This document shows positions 34,204 to 44,518 of a DNA stretch of 64,000 nucleotides, piece by piece (within the stretch, counting starts at the first letter, position 1; every line of letters starts with the position of its first letter). Made by a program: the position numbers and the translations under genes. The DNA is from Chitinispirillales bacterium (GTDB lineage: Bacteria; Fibrobacterota; Chitinivibrionia; Chitinivibrionales; Chitinispirillaceae): assembly GCA_031254105.1 (NCBI GenBank), contig JAIRVB010000027.1, forward strand, positions 1 to 64,000. Reading direction: 5' to 3'. The notes under the pieces were generated by a model. It searched no databases and was not told the DNA's origin. It worked only from the letters and a program-made list of their open reading frames with translations.

Positions 34204-36930
34204 CTATTTGACAATTCTCATCTTACTCTTATATACCGATGCCCCGTTTTTCTTCACAGATACCAAATAGTTTCCTTTAGGCAAAATCCTGTTCATCGAA
34301 ACCGAGGCTGAACCGGTGACAATTCTCTTGTAAATTTGCCGTCCCTTCAGGTCAAAAACCTGGATGTGGTGAACATCTGTACTTGCGGCAGAGATCCTGA
34401 TAGCAGTTCCCCTTATCTTGACTGCCGCGGAGGCAGCCGTTTTTGATTTGGTTCTAACCGATGATGTTGTCCCGCTGATTTCTCCGTAAACAATTCCGCG
34501 TCCCGCTGTACTCATGTAGACGCGGCCATAGACGTTCATGTCGCCGACGACAAATTCTCCGTTGGCAAGACCGCCGTACTCGTGTTTGTCATCGTTTACC
34601 CGCCACCAGTTTTCACCTTCGTCAATAGACATGAATACGCCGGTAACTCCGTTTACAGTGCCGAAAATAAAGATTGTCGGGAAAGCTTTGCCTTCGGCGG
34701 CTTTGCCGAAGCCTATGGCTTCGCAGTAGGAGACTGAGGATATCTTATTAAACGCCGAACCGCCATCTTTTGAACGAGTAAGTCCGCCGTCTCCCAGGGG
34801 TATCCAAATTTCTCCCTCTTTGTTCGGAATGAGCCTGAATTTGTAAAAACTGCTTGAGCCGGGGGTTGAGCTTTCCGAGAAAGTTATACCTTTGTCGGAG
34901 CTCTTAAACATCTTGCCGGATTTGCGGTTGTAAGCGTAGAATACATTGGCGTTTTCGGGATCGCCCACAATGTAGGCTCCGTCAATACCGCTGACTGCGC
35001 CCCACGCTGAGTTTACGTAGCGGCGTACAGGTTGGTCTATATCGGTAGTACCGTTCCATATTGAGAGCGGTGTCAGTAGTGTAACATCGCCATCTGTGGA
35101 AATTGCCAGAGACATGACTCCTTTATAGTTATCGGCGTTCAAACCATGGGTTTGGTGAGCCGCTCCAGTCCATGTGCGTCCAGTATCGTTTGAGAATTGG
35201 ATTGGCGAAATTGGCATATTGTAAGTCGTTTCGTACGCGAGTGCATCTACGGCTTTTACAAGCTTACCTGACTTTGGCGCAAATGCGAGTCCGCGGGTAT
35301 TGCCAAGGCTGGCCATTGTACCGCTTATGTTTGCTTGATGGCGATTTGATGGGTATTGGGTGATGTTATCATGGCGAAATCCGTCATAGTCAAGAATAAC
35401 GGAAATCAATGGCCCGTTGGGGATGGATATTACTTCATAAGGAACCGTTTCCTCTATACCGTGCGACATAACTTTCCAGACAACTTCCGATATGATGGCG
35501 TTTTTCTGAGTTTCCCAATCCCAGTTGTCGGGATCTTCCCAGTAATTGGCGATGTCTTCCGTCATGAACACGCCGTTGCCAGACGTTATCCACACTCGCC
35601 TGGGATTGAACGGGTCAGCCGCGAGGCTCCCGCTCCAGTGTATGGAGCTGTTGAACATCCAACCGATGCCGTTTTCGCTCAGATGCTCAACGCGTGGAAC
35701 GCAGCAGGCGCCGTTGGGAGGCCAATAGTGCGGCAGGGTACGAACCCAGTTTTCACCGCCATCGGTTGTGTGGAAAATGGCAGTTCCCCAACTGTCCACC
35801 CAGCTGCTCCCCACTTTCCACCACTGCCCCTGATTGTATCCTATTGAGGCGGCTGTCACTTCCAACGGGTTTTGAGGATTGATGGTGATGCTGCCGTAAA
35901 CCGCGATATATTCGCTCGGGTTGTCGCTATTATCTCCTATATAATTGTCAGGCGATACATCCGACCATGTACTGTTCGTTACATTATATTTTAGTACCGC
36001 GCCCCTGTTGAACCAATCGTTGATCGGCCCCCATCCCTCGTCCCACTGCATTGTATGCGGCCCCGCGCCGTTGCCAAACGTTATGTAGAGAGCCGATCCG
36101 TCATTAGCTATAGCTATACGCTGAGGCATGAGCGGCGGAGTGTATCCGCCGCTTGTCTGCGGCTTTGGCCTGTTGGGGATTACAGACCATGAAGTCCCCC
36201 CGTTTACAGATTGAAACACGTTATTATCGCTGCGCAAAAAGCCAGCGTAAAGTATACTTGAACTGCCCGGAGCGAACGTCACAAAAGAGAATCCCGCGCC
36301 GTTCCATGTTGTATCCGATCCTGCGGCAGTTGTAAATCCTGTTACCTTGCTCCATGTATTTCCGTTATTGGTTGACCTGAACAACCCTTTGTCTCTTGAT
36401 CCAAAGAATATGATGTTGGGATCATTAGGATCAACCGCCAGCGCCTCGCCGTTGCCGCGGCCCATACCGTTGCCGTGCGCCCAGAAGTTAGATGCCGCGG
36501 GGCCTTTCGCTCCTGCGGGATCCCATGTATAAATAACTTCCCAGTTTACGCCTCTGTCCGAAGAGCGCAAAAAAGCGCTGCGCCCATCATTCCAATAAGA
36601 AGTTCCCGCTACCATGTATACTTTGCCGGGTGTTTTGGGGTCGGTCGCTATTGCCTCAACTCCAAGCAGACCGCGCTCAGTCACATCCACCCAGTCCATC
36701 ATCGAAACCCATTTTTTCGCCGCTTCATCCCACCGGTACGCTCCGCCTACGTCTGTTCTTGCGTAAAAAAGCCCCTGTTCAAGCGGGTCGGCTATAATGG
36801 ATGAGACGAAACCGCCTCCGCCTATAGCCACGTTGCCCCATGTAAATACCGGTCTTTCCTGTTGAGCGTTTAATTGGTTAATTGACAAAAACAGCATGCA
36901 AACCAAGTTAAGCCAGATCACTTTTTTCAC
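34204..36930 (-). CDS. Secreted xyloglucanase (GH74-like) with C-terminal sorting domain
   Basis: A 908-residue protein starting at GTG, with signal peptide MKKVIWLNLVCMLFLSINQL. It has the GH74 double seven-bladed propeller pattern: WGNVAIGGGGFVSSIIADP, YARTDVGGAYRWD (first catalytic-region Asp), and repeated blades such as FLRSSDRGVNWEVI and FHTTDGGENWVR. The last ~80 residues form a Por/T9SS-type sorting domain (IQVFDLKGRQIYKR, then GNYLVSVKKNGA and the terminal KMRIVK), implying secretion across the outer membrane. GH74 enzymes cut xyloglucan backbones. The distinct sorting tail supports a Fibrobacterota- or Bacteroidota-like secretion route. Confidence 0.88.
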   Translation of the reverse strand: MKKVIWLNLVCMLFLSINQLNAQQERPVFTWGNVAIGGGGFVSSIIADPLEQGLFYARTDVGGAYRWDEAAKKWVSMMDWVDVTERGLLGVEAIATDPKTPGKVYMVAGTSYWNDGRSAFLRSSDRGVNWEVIYTWDPAGAKGPAASNFWAHGNGMGRGNGEALAVDPNDPNIIFFGSRDKGLFRSTNNGNTWSKVTGFTTAAGSDTTWNGAGFSFVTFAPGSSSILYAGFLRSDNNVFQSVNGGTSWSVIPNRPKPQTSGGYTPPLMPQRIAIANDGSALYITFGNGAGPHTMQWDEGWGPINDWFNRGAVLKYNVTNSTWSDVSPDNYIGDNSDNPSEYIAVYGSITINPQNPLEVTAASIGYNQGQWWKVGSSWVDSWGTAIFHTTDGGENWVRTLPHYWPPNGACCVPRVEHLSENGIGWMFNSSIHWSGSLAADPFNPRRVWITSGNGVFMTEDIANYWEDPDNWDWETQKNAIISEVVWKVMSHGIEETVPYEVISIPNGPLISVILDYDGFRHDNITQYPSNRHQANISGTMASLGNTRGLAFAPKSGKLVKAVDALAYETTYNMPISPIQFSNDTGRTWTGAAHQTHGLNADNYKGVMSLAISTDGDVTLLTPLSIWNGTTDIDQPVRRYVNSAWGAVSGIDGAYIVGDPENANVFYAYNRKSGKMFKSSDKGITFSESSTPGSSSFYKFRLIPNKEGEIWIPLGDGGLTRSKDGGSAFNKISSVSYCEAIGFGKAAEGKAFPTIFIFGTVNGVTGVFMSIDEGENWWRVNDDKHEYGGLANGEFVVGDMNVYGRVYMSTAGRGIVYGEISGTTSSVRTKSKTAASAAVKIRGTAIRISAASTDVHHIQVFDLKGRQIYKRIVTGSASVSMNRILPKGNYLVSVKKNGASVYKSKMRIVK

Positions 36931-37240
36931 AAGGTCCCCAATCTGTCAATCTGTTAAAGGTTATAATTAATAGTGAGTAACTATAAAATATAGTAAATAA
37001 TAGCCTGAAATACACAAATCCTATATACCATAGTATAACATAAAAGCATAATATCGGCAATGAAACGTGAAGTTTTATTCGGACTGAAAGTTTTAACGAA
37101 TTTATCATCCATCGTTATTTTAGCGGTTAATGCATTTTCGACAAAACTTTTTCGAAAGGTGCGGTATTCCGGCTGATGTTTACCAGCTGATCAGGAATGG
37201 GATGGTATCTGACTTCAAAGTGGAGTTTCATACAGCGAAA
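36931..37240. other. Gene-free AT-rich leader of the xyloglucanase gene
   Basis: A 310-base gap between two minus-strand genes. It should hold the xyloglucanase promoter. The only signal I can support is GGGGA upstream of the GTG start. No other structure was recognised. Confidence 0.4.
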
Positions 37241-39145
37241 TCACATATTAGTTTTCAGTTCAAGGCTTTCGGCCTTCAATACCGTGATAATTTTTTCCGC
37301 CATTGCCTGCGGCGTGAGGCCAAGTTCAGCTTTTATCTTACTGTTATCCCCATGAGAAACAAATCTATCGGGCAGCCCGAAAGACAGGAATTTTGGCCGG
37401 TGATCAAGCTGTGCGGAAAATGAAAGAACCGCGCTGCCGAAGCCTCCGGCAACCGTATTGTTTTCAAATGCGGCTACAATGGAGTGGTTTGAAAATATCT
37501 GTTCGTAAAATGCTGTATTGAGCGGTTTGGCAAACCGCGCGTCAACGAGAGTCGCCTCAATGCCCTGATCCGCAAGCAGTTCGCGTACGCCGCATACGTC
37601 GCCGTACATGTCGCCTAAGGAGATAAGCGCAATATGTGATCCGTTTTTAATAGTTTGCGGCACTCCAATCTCTATTTTTTCAAAGTCCGCGTCACATGTG
37701 CTTCCCGGCCCAAATCCGCGCGGATAACGGATGAAAACCGGGCCGCCGCTGTATTCTACCGCGGTGAACATCATATCCCGCAGCTCTTTTTCATCTCTTG
37801 GCGCCATTACAACTGCGCCGGGTACGGTACACAAATAAGAGATATCGAAATTACCATGGTGAGTGGGACCGTCATCACCTACAAGCCCCGCGCGGTCAAT
37901 ACAGAAAATAACATTTGTATTGTCAAGCGCGACATCCTGCATGATCTGGTCGTAAGCGCGCTGCAAAAAACTTGAGTATATGGCGACCACGGGCCTCAGC
38001 CCCTTAAGGGCAAGCCCCGCGGCAAAGGTAACGGCGTGTCCTTCCGCAATACCCACATCAAAAAACCGTTCCGGAAAAGTGTCCCTGAACTCATTGAGGC
38101 CTGTGCCATCGGGCATAGCGGCTGTGATAGCTACAAGATTCTTATTTGTTTTGCCCAGTTCAACCATTGTTTTACCGAAAACGCCGCTGTAGGAGAGGCT
38201 GTTTGAGCCGCCCTTTATAAGATCTCCGGTTTCCGGGCTGAATTTACTGACTCCGTGAAACTTTGTGGCGTTCGCTTCAGCAAACGGGTACCCTTTGCCT
38301 TTTTTTGTTACAACATGAACTAATACCGGGCCGGTTGATTCCTCTTTTAAAAATTTGAAAATCTTTATCATCTCCCCCAAATCGTGTCCGTCAATCGGGC
38401 CTATATAGCGCAGACCCATATCTTCAAACAGTTTACCGGGGATAAGGATATGCTTGAGGGTAGTGTCAACAGTGCGTATCATCTCCCTCAAGCCTTTGCC
38501 AACGCTCGAACGGTCGCCGAGAAGATCCCATACGGAATTTTTCAGCCTGTTGTACCGTTTGTCTGTTATAACGCGCGTCAGGTATTTTGAAAGAGCTCCC
38601 ACATTTTTAGAAATTGACATTTCGTTATCATTGAGTACAACGGTCATGGCTGTCGCGGATGAACCCATGTTGTTAAGCCCCTCAAGCGCAAGTCCGCCGC
38701 TCATTGAGCCGTCTCCAATTACCGCAACCACCGCGCTTTTCTGCTTTAACAGATCCCGCCCGGTGGCCAGGCCCAGAGCCGCGCTTATTGATGTGGATGC
38801 GTGCCCCACTGAAAAATTGTCATACTCGCTCTCAGAGATACGGGGAAACCCGCTGAGTCCGCCATGCTGCCTGATGGTAGAAAACCGCTCACGCCGTCCG
38901 GTGATAATTTTATGAGTGTAGGCCTGATGTCCTACATCCCAGACAATTTTGTCTTCAGGGGTATTGTAACAATAGTGCAGAGCCAGGGTGAGTTCTACCG
39001 CGCCCAGACTTGGAGCCAGATGACCCCCTGTTTGACTGACTTTTTCTATAATGAATTTACGGATCTGTTGAGCGAGAACCGGCAAGTTGTCCTGAGCGAG
39101 TATTCTGAGATCAGCCGGTGAATTTATTTTTTCTAAAATATTCAA
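37241..39145 (-). CDS. dxs: 1-deoxy-D-xylulose-5-phosphate synthase
   Basis: A 634-residue DXS, the thiamine-diphosphate enzyme that joins pyruvate and glyceraldehyde-3-phosphate at the entry to the MEP isoprenoid pathway and also feeds pyridoxal and thiamine synthesis. The ThDP motif is GDGSMSGGLALEGLNNMG. IVWDVGHQAYTHKIITGR, SVGHASTSISAALG and DRAGLVGDDGPTHHG are characteristic. Full length with a normal start. Confidence 0.97.
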   Translation of the reverse strand: MNILEKINSPADLRILAQDNLPVLAQQIRKFIIEKVSQTGGHLAPSLGAVELTLALHYCYNTPEDKIVWDVGHQAYTHKIITGRRERFSTIRQHGGLSGFPRISESEYDNFSVGHASTSISAALGLATGRDLLKQKSAVVAVIGDGSMSGGLALEGLNNMGSSATAMTVVLNDNEMSISKNVGALSKYLTRVITDKRYNRLKNSVWDLLGDRSSVGKGLREMIRTVDTTLKHILIPGKLFEDMGLRYIGPIDGHDLGEMIKIFKFLKEESTGPVLVHVVTKKGKGYPFAEANATKFHGVSKFSPETGDLIKGGSNSLSYSGVFGKTMVELGKTNKNLVAITAAMPDGTGLNEFRDTFPERFFDVGIAEGHAVTFAAGLALKGLRPVVAIYSSFLQRAYDQIMQDVALDNTNVIFCIDRAGLVGDDGPTHHGNFDISYLCTVPGAVVMAPRDEKELRDMMFTAVEYSGGPVFIRYPRGFGPGSTCDADFEKIEIGVPQTIKNGSHIALISLGDMYGDVCGVRELLADQGIEATLVDARFAKPLNTAFYEQIFSNHSIVAAFENNTVAGGFGSAVLSFSAQLDHRPKFLSFGLPDRFVSHGDNSKIKAELGLTPQAMAEKIITVLKAESLELKTNM

Positions 39146-40126
39146 TTACATGCGTCCTTTTTTAGTCGTGATTATCACTGTGTCTGATTTATCGCGATAA
39201 TTTACAACACAGATTAAACACGCGTTACTATAATCACAACTAACAAAGATAAGTTAAGTTAATGCTGTAAGACAAGAAGAATTCAGGAACTTCGGTTTAG
39301 AACTTGGAGCTCAGAACTTGTTGGGTAATTTCTCCATCAGTTTTTGGAGTTTCCTGAACCAACAATATTACATTCCTTATTTTTACAAATGGGAAAAGTG
39401 CCACCCTGAGCAATAGCGAAACCGCGCATCCATTCAGATACTCATCTCGCCAGGAAGATTTATATTCTGAGTTCAGGTCATATTCAGTCCCGCTGTGGTT
39501 CAATACATAATCTCATAAAATACGTTTTAACACGCACAAATGCCTGTTAGCAGAGGATTTGAGTACAAAAAAATAATAAAAATCATTGAGAAATAGTTTT
39601 GCATATATTATAATCTATATATATATTACAATCAAAATATTTAGTAAATACATGATGTTGTTTAAACATTAGAGTAGTTGTTCCAAATGAATGTTTTGAC
39701 GTCAGTTACGGCATCTTTGAAATGAGGTCTGACTTTCTCTCCTCTTCTCGCTTCTGCAGGTATGAGCGGATGGTGTAAAAAGTTCGACTATCGCAAATTC
39801 GAATTCTCTGTAACTGTAACCTGACTCAGGGTTTGATTCGCTGCAAATTATGAATTTAATCGTTCAGACCGAGCAAACGGTTTGAGTTTGTCCGTAACGC
39901 CGGTTAATGAACTTGAATATGTTTGAGAGCGTATCTATACTTGGCTTGTTGATTTTATAAAAAATGAGCCGTTGGCTGAACAGGGAAAACTTAATGAATT
40001 AAAATCGAATGTCATTTAATGGAAGCGGCGCGTACTCATATTACATAAAATAAGTAATCGTGAACAGAGAAAAAAACGCGACATTTTTCATGGATTGTTT
40101 TTTACATTGAAAGGAGTATCAGAATC
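39146..40126. other. Long intergenic region before the biosynthetic cluster
   Basis: A 981-base region without a supported gene. It contains an AT-rich segment near 39560-39660, the decayed frame at 39762-40019 and the AAAGGAG ribosome site (about 40110) of the next gene. A minus-strand frame at 39297-39503 looks non-coding. Confidence 0.5.
39762..40019 (+). pseudogene. Decayed or recoded short reading frame
   Basis: From ATG 39762 to TAA 40017-40019 the frame is interrupted only by three TGA codons (codons 21, 25 and 55). The residues between them look coding: KKFDYRKFEFSVTVT before the first, FAANYEFNRSDRANGLSLSV in the middle, and ERIYTWLVDFIKNEPLAEQG near the end. It is most likely a dead gene; no family was recognised. 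Confidence 0.25.
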
Positions 40127-43100
40127 ATGAAAAACAGAGATTACCCGCTTTATGGTGTGGAAAAAGTAAACACTCTAAAAGAATTAGTTAATGTTGCTGC
40201 CGGAAAATATTGTGACAAACCCGCCATTACTTTTGAGCGCAATATGGAAATTATAAGCGTCAGTTATCGTAAATTTAAATCGGATGTTGACGCGCTTGGT
40301 ACTTATTTTTATGACAGGTTTGCCCGCGACGCGAAAATCGCTTTGATCGGCGAAAACTCCTACGAGTGGATATTGACCTATTTTGCGGTGGTCAACGGTG
40401 GGAAAATCATTGTTCCGCTAGATCGTGAGCTGCCAAAGGAAGATATTAAAAATCTTGTTTTGGATTCAGGGGCAGAGGTTTTTGTGTTTTCGGACGCTTT
40501 TTCATATTTTGCGGACTATTTAAAGGCCAATGGCGCGCCGGTCAAGCATTACATCAATAAAACCACATTGCCGAAATTTTTGGAGTGCGGACGTTCGTTA
40601 TTGGCAAATAACGAAACGGGCTTTTTAAATTATGAAATTGACGAACGTGCCACAACCGCCATAGTTTATACATCGGGGACAACTGGAATAGCCAAGGGCG
40701 CAATGCTTTCGCATAGAGGTTTTGCGCATGATACGGTAGCCAGTTGCCAACACGTCAAAGCGATCGGAAGCAACATGCTTGTTCTCCCGCTTCACCACAC
40801 GCTTGGCTTTACTGCCGGAGTCAGTAGTATGTTGCTTCAGGGGAGTGAAATATATATAAATTCATGTTTGAAAAATGTTCTTTCGGATTTGGAAAAATTT
40901 AAACCCGGCACCATATTTTTGGTACCCTTATTTGTTGAAATTTTTTACAAAAAGATATGGGAAAGCGCAAAAAAGCAGGGAAAGGACAAATTATTAAAAA
41001 AATTGATCAGCTTAAGCAACGGTTTGTTGAAAATAGGTATTGATGTCCGACGCACGTTGTTTAAATCGGTTCTTCAGGCATTTGGCGGCAACCTGGCATT
41101 GCTCGTTTCAGGAGGCGCGCCCATTGATATAAAGTATATAACAGGATTGCATTATTTTGGGATGAATGTGCTGAATGGATACGGAATCACCGAATGTTCA
41201 CCCGTTGTAGCGGTAAATAGAAACAGTTACCACCATGACCAAAGCGTAGGGCAAGTATTGCCTTGCCATTGCTGTGAGGTCAAGATATCGGAGCCGGACG
41301 AAAACGGTCATGGGGAGATTTACGTTAAGGGCGACAGCGTCATGAACGGCTACTATGAAAACGAGCAGGCTACAAAAGAAGCCTTTGACGGTGAATGGTT
41401 TAAAACAGGGGACATCGGTTATTTTGACAAGGAAGGATTTTTGTATATAGCCGGCAGAAAAAAGAATCTGATTATACTAAAGAACGGTAAAAACGTATAC
41501 CCGGAGGATGTTGAGTTTTCGATTCTCAATTATATTCCGTACATAAAGGAAGCGGTTGTCTATTCCGAGGACAACATAATTGTCGCCGAGGTGTTTTTGG
41601 ACGTCGAAAACAATCCTGACTGTGTATCCCGGTTGGATGGCGACATTTTGGAACTGAATAAAACATTACCTTTGTACAAAAATATCGGAAAGACTGTAAT
41701 TAGGGATATTGAGTTTCAAAAAACCACTACCAAAAAGATTAAAAGGCATTGCGGAGATGTTGGTAAATCTGTAATCAATGAGGTTTTAGGAACGGAATCA
41801 TTCACTGATACTCAGAAAAAAATATGGGATATTTGGGCGTCAGCCTTGGGTCGCCGTGATTTTGGAATAGACCAAAGTTTTTTTATACTGGATGGTGACA
41901 GTCTTACTGCGGTTACGGTCATTTGCGAATTGGAGGCGGCCTTCGGCAAGGCATTGGATGTCAGATTGATATACGAGTATAACACGGTGGAGAAACTTGC
42001 CGGATATATTGACAGTAAGGATGGTGCGCGTGAAACTACGGTTTATGGGTATACCCCGCTGCTTGAAAGAGAGATAACCGTTGCCGGACCGAAGAATTTG
42101 CCTGAAGGCGGTAAACATGTTACTCTATTGACGGGATGCACCGGCTATTTTGGCGCACACGTTTTGAAAAAACTCCTTGATGGGACGCAGGATGACATTT
42201 ACTGCATAATACGCAATAAGAAAAAACATGAGGAGGTAATGGATTATTATTTTGGCGGTCTTTCCAAAATGGAGTGTGCAAGGGTGCATTTATTGCAGGG
42301 TGATGTAAGCGAGCCCAATCTCGGTCTTTCCGATAGAGTCTATTCGGATTTACTCGCCAAAGCAACCAGGGTGTTCCATTCTGCGGCTGATGTACGCCAT
42401 TTTGGGATATGGAAGGATTCTGAAAAAGCCAACATTTACGGCACTTATTACATTGCGGAATTATGCGCCGCCTGCGGTGCGCAGCTCAACCACATGTCTT
42501 CAATCTGGGTATCCGGGAAAAATATTTGTTCACAGTCGCAAGCGGTTGTTTTTGAGGAAAACACGCTTGATATCGGGCAGGGGTACACGGAAAACATATA
42601 TGTCCACAGTAAGTACATATCCGAGGTGCTTTTGAACAAGTATAAAGATAAAGGTTTACATATTAATACATATAGGCTGGGCAATTTGACGCCGCGCGCC
42701 AGTGACGGGAAATTCCAAATAAACCCCACAGACAACGGTTACTATATGCGCGGCGCTATAACGGGTAAACTGGGCTGCATACCATTGGAGCTTAAGGACT
42801 GTATGTTTGACATCACTCCGGTAGATAAGGCGGCGGAAGCCGTAGTTCTTTTGGCGTCCGGCAGCGGCAATGGCGTCTGGCATATTTACGACCACAACGA
42901 GAGGTCTTTCCATGACTACTGCTCAGAGCTTTACGGTGAGTTGGATATCGTGGATATTCCAACGTTCTTTTCCAAATTGGATGTTTTGGCGAAGGATGAT
43001 AAATCCGCAAATGTATTTAAGTTTTATTTGCATGAGATGCTCAAAGAGGACGCCGTGAAATATGAAATCTGTTTTTCAAGCGTTAAAACTCAAGCGGCCC

Positions 43101-43165
43101 TGAAGGAACTGAATTTTGAGTGGCAGCTTGAAAAAACGGCGGAAGAACAGCCTGTATCCTTATAG
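40127..43165 (+). CDS. Adenylation-carrier-thioester reductase protein (fatty-acyl-like A domain)
   Basis: A 1012-residue three-domain protein. Residues ~1-540 form an ANL adenylating domain: YTSGTTGIAKGAMLSH near residue 181, NGYGITECSP, and WFKTGDIGYFDKEGFLYIAG. Its middle (SLSNGLLKIGIDVRRTLFKS, then LLVSGGAPID) follows long-chain fatty acid-CoA ligases rather than amino-acid-activating NRPS domains. A carrier domain follows with Ser592 in LDGDSLTAV as phosphopantetheine site. Residues ~665-1000 form an NAD(P)H thioester reductase (LLTGCTGYFG; Tyr825/Lys829 in YVHSK). Expected chemistry: an acid is activated, held as a thioester and released as an aldehyde or alcohol. AAAGGAG precedes the ATG. 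It heads a plus-strand cluster with a radical SAM gene, peptide genes and an aminotransferase. Confidence 0.88.
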   Translation: MKNRDYPLYGVEKVNTLKELVNVAAGKYCDKPAITFERNMEIISVSYRKFKSDVDALGTYFYDRFARDAKIALIGENSYEWILTYFAVVNGGKIIVPLDRELPKEDIKNLVLDSGAEVFVFSDAFSYFADYLKANGAPVKHYINKTTLPKFLECGRSLLANNETGFLNYEIDERATTAIVYTSGTTGIAKGAMLSHRGFAHDTVASCQHVKAIGSNMLVLPLHHTLGFTAGVSSMLLQGSEIYINSCLKNVLSDLEKFKPGTIFLVPLFVEIFYKKIWESAKKQGKDKLLKKLISLSNGLLKIGIDVRRTLFKSVLQAFGGNLALLVSGGAPIDIKYITGLHYFGMNVLNGYGITECSPVVAVNRNSYHHDQSVGQVLPCHCCEVKISEPDENGHGEIYVKGDSVMNGYYENEQATKEAFDGEWFKTGDIGYFDKEGFLYIAGRKKNLIILKNGKNVYPEDVEFSILNYIPYIKEAVVYSEDNIIVAEVFLDVENNPDCVSRLDGDILELNKTLPLYKNIGKTVIRDIEFQKTTTKKIKRHCGDVGKSVINEVLGTESFTDTQKKIWDIWASALGRRDFGIDQSFFILDGDSLTAVTVICELEAAFGKALDVRLIYEYNTVEKLAGYIDSKDGARETTVYGYTPLLEREITVAGPKNLPEGGKHVTLLTGCTGYFGAHVLKKLLDGTQDDIYCIIRNKKKHEEVMDYYFGGLSKMECARVHLLQGDVSEPNLGLSDRVYSDLLAKATRVFHSAADVRHFGIWKDSEKANIYGTYYIAELCAACGAQLNHMSSIWVSGKNICSQSQAVVFEENTLDIGQGYTENIYVHSKYISEVLLNKYKDKGLHINTYRLGNLTPRASDGKFQINPTDNGYYMRGAITGKLGCIPLELKDCMFDITPVDKAAEAVVLLASGSGNGVWHIYDHNERSFHDYCSELYGELDIVDIPTFFSKLDVLAKDDKSANVFKFYLHEMLKEDAVKYEICFSSVKTQAALKELNFEWQLEKTAEEQPVSL

Positions 43166-43318
43166 TCACAAGTTGTTTTTAGCTTGTCTCCATGAACAGG
43201 CTCAAATAAATTTCATGGCTTTCAACTAAAAAAATGGGCGGCATACATGTCTCAATTGTAATAAACAAATGATTTTATTTTTCCTTAGCAGCGAAAGTCG
43301 GATATAATGATTTTTTTG

Positions 43319-43347
43319 TTGCAATTTTGATAATTATATTGTATACT
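43319..43347 (+). promoter_or_regulatory. Sigma-70-type promoter of the radical SAM gene
   Basis: TTGCAA (43319-43324) and TATACT (43342-43347) are separated by exactly 17 bases, 49 bases before the start codon at 43396. It would give the radical SAM and peptide genes transcription independent of the upstream A-T-R gene. Confidence 0.55.
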
Positions 43348-43395
43348 ATTGTAAAGACCAGTTGCAGTTAAACGATAGCGGGAATTGAAAAGTAT

Positions 43396-44394
43396 ATGGA
43401 TGTAGCTTTATTAAAAAAATATGCGAACTCATTAACCAATGAAAAATTGCGTTTAATAATCCTTCCTACGGAGGATTGCAACTTTCGCTGCTCCTATTGC
43501 TGGGAGAATTTCAATCATGGGATAATGAGTCCGGAAAATGTTGAAGCTATAAAAGTTTTACTGACTAACCGGGCAAAGGGGCTGAAACTTTTAGAAATAG
43601 AATGGTTTGGCGGTGAACCTCTTGTGGCAAAGGATATAGTGTTTGATATTTCTGATCATATACGACAATTGAAAACTGAATATCCGCAGCTTGTTTATAG
43701 AGGGGCAATGACGACAAACGGGTATCTTCTGAATTTGAAAACCTCAGGCAGATTGTGTGAATCGGGGATTAAAGAGTACCGTATCGTTCTGGATGGAACA
43801 GAAAAATTTCATGACGCGACCCGAAAACTCGCCAATGGCGGAGGGACTTTTAACATCATTTGGGATAATCTCGTGGCGCTGAAAAAAAGTGATCTGGATT
43901 TCTCCATACGCCTGAACATTAACTTCCTTTTAAATAATTATTCGCAGGCGGTTCCGCCGTTGCTGCAGCTTATAAATAAGACATTTCAGGGAGATAACAG
44001 ATTCTTTTTGTTTTTTAAAGCTGTACAGCGGCTCGGCGGTAAAAACGATTGCCTCATAGAAAAAGTAAACAGAGAAGAGGAAAATTTGATTATTGATGAA
44101 CTGTGCCGTCTGGTGGAAACCCAAAAAGTTATCAGATATGTTCCCAAAAACGATGTCTGCTTCGCCGCAGAATTAAACACAATGGTCATTCGCGCTAACG
44201 GAGACATAAACAAATGTGTAATAGCGTTGAAGGATGAGTGTAACAATGTTGGCAAATTGAATACGGACGGAACCATGACGATAGATCAGCAGAAATTTTT
44301 GAATTGGTCAAAAGGATTTGATCCATTGGATGAGCTGTATTTACGGTGTCCATATAAAGTCATAAAAAGCGTATCGGAAATCCAAAAAGTGTAA
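43396..44394 (+). CDS. Radical SAM peptide-modifying enzyme with SPASM/Twitch-like C terminus
   Basis: A 332-residue radical SAM protein. The [4Fe-4S] motif is CNFRCSYC (Cys28, Cys32, Cys35), followed by WFGGEPLVAKDIV and the TTNGYLL strand typical of peptide and sulfatase maturases. The C-terminal part has further cysteines at 255, 274, 282 and 318 around the phrase VIRANGDINKC, the usual beginning of a SPASM or Twitch auxiliary-cluster domain. No RiPP recognition element is evident at the N terminus. The two small peptide genes directly downstream are its likely substrates, with modification at or near their Cys-x-Cys ends; the precise reaction (thioether, epimerisation or other) is not readable. 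Confidence 0.85.
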   Translation: MDVALLKKYANSLTNEKLRLIILPTEDCNFRCSYCWENFNHGIMSPENVEAIKVLLTNRAKGLKLLEIEWFGGEPLVAKDIVFDISDHIRQLKTEYPQLVYRGAMTTNGYLLNLKTSGRLCESGIKEYRIVLDGTEKFHDATRKLANGGGTFNIIWDNLVALKKSDLDFSIRLNINFLLNNYSQAVPPLLQLINKTFQGDNRFFLFFKAVQRLGGKNDCLIEKVNREEENLIIDELCRLVETQKVIRYVPKNDVCFAAELNTMVIRANGDINKCVIALKDECNNVGKLNTDGTMTIDQQKFLNWSKGFDPLDELYLRCPYKVIKSVSEIQKV

Positions 44395-44518
44395 CTGCGG
44401 AAAGGAGGCGCAAGCAATTTGTTACGTTATGTAAAACGGCCTTTTTGTAACTTATGGATCAGATAAATACTGAGTATACTTGTAAAAATCATCAACTTGA
44501 AACACTGGAGGTGGCAGT

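Noticed and set aside
39297-39503. 68-codon minus-strand frame after dxs
   Set aside because: Composition is unconvincing and it has no ribosome site; it is also flanked by repetitive AT-rich DNA.
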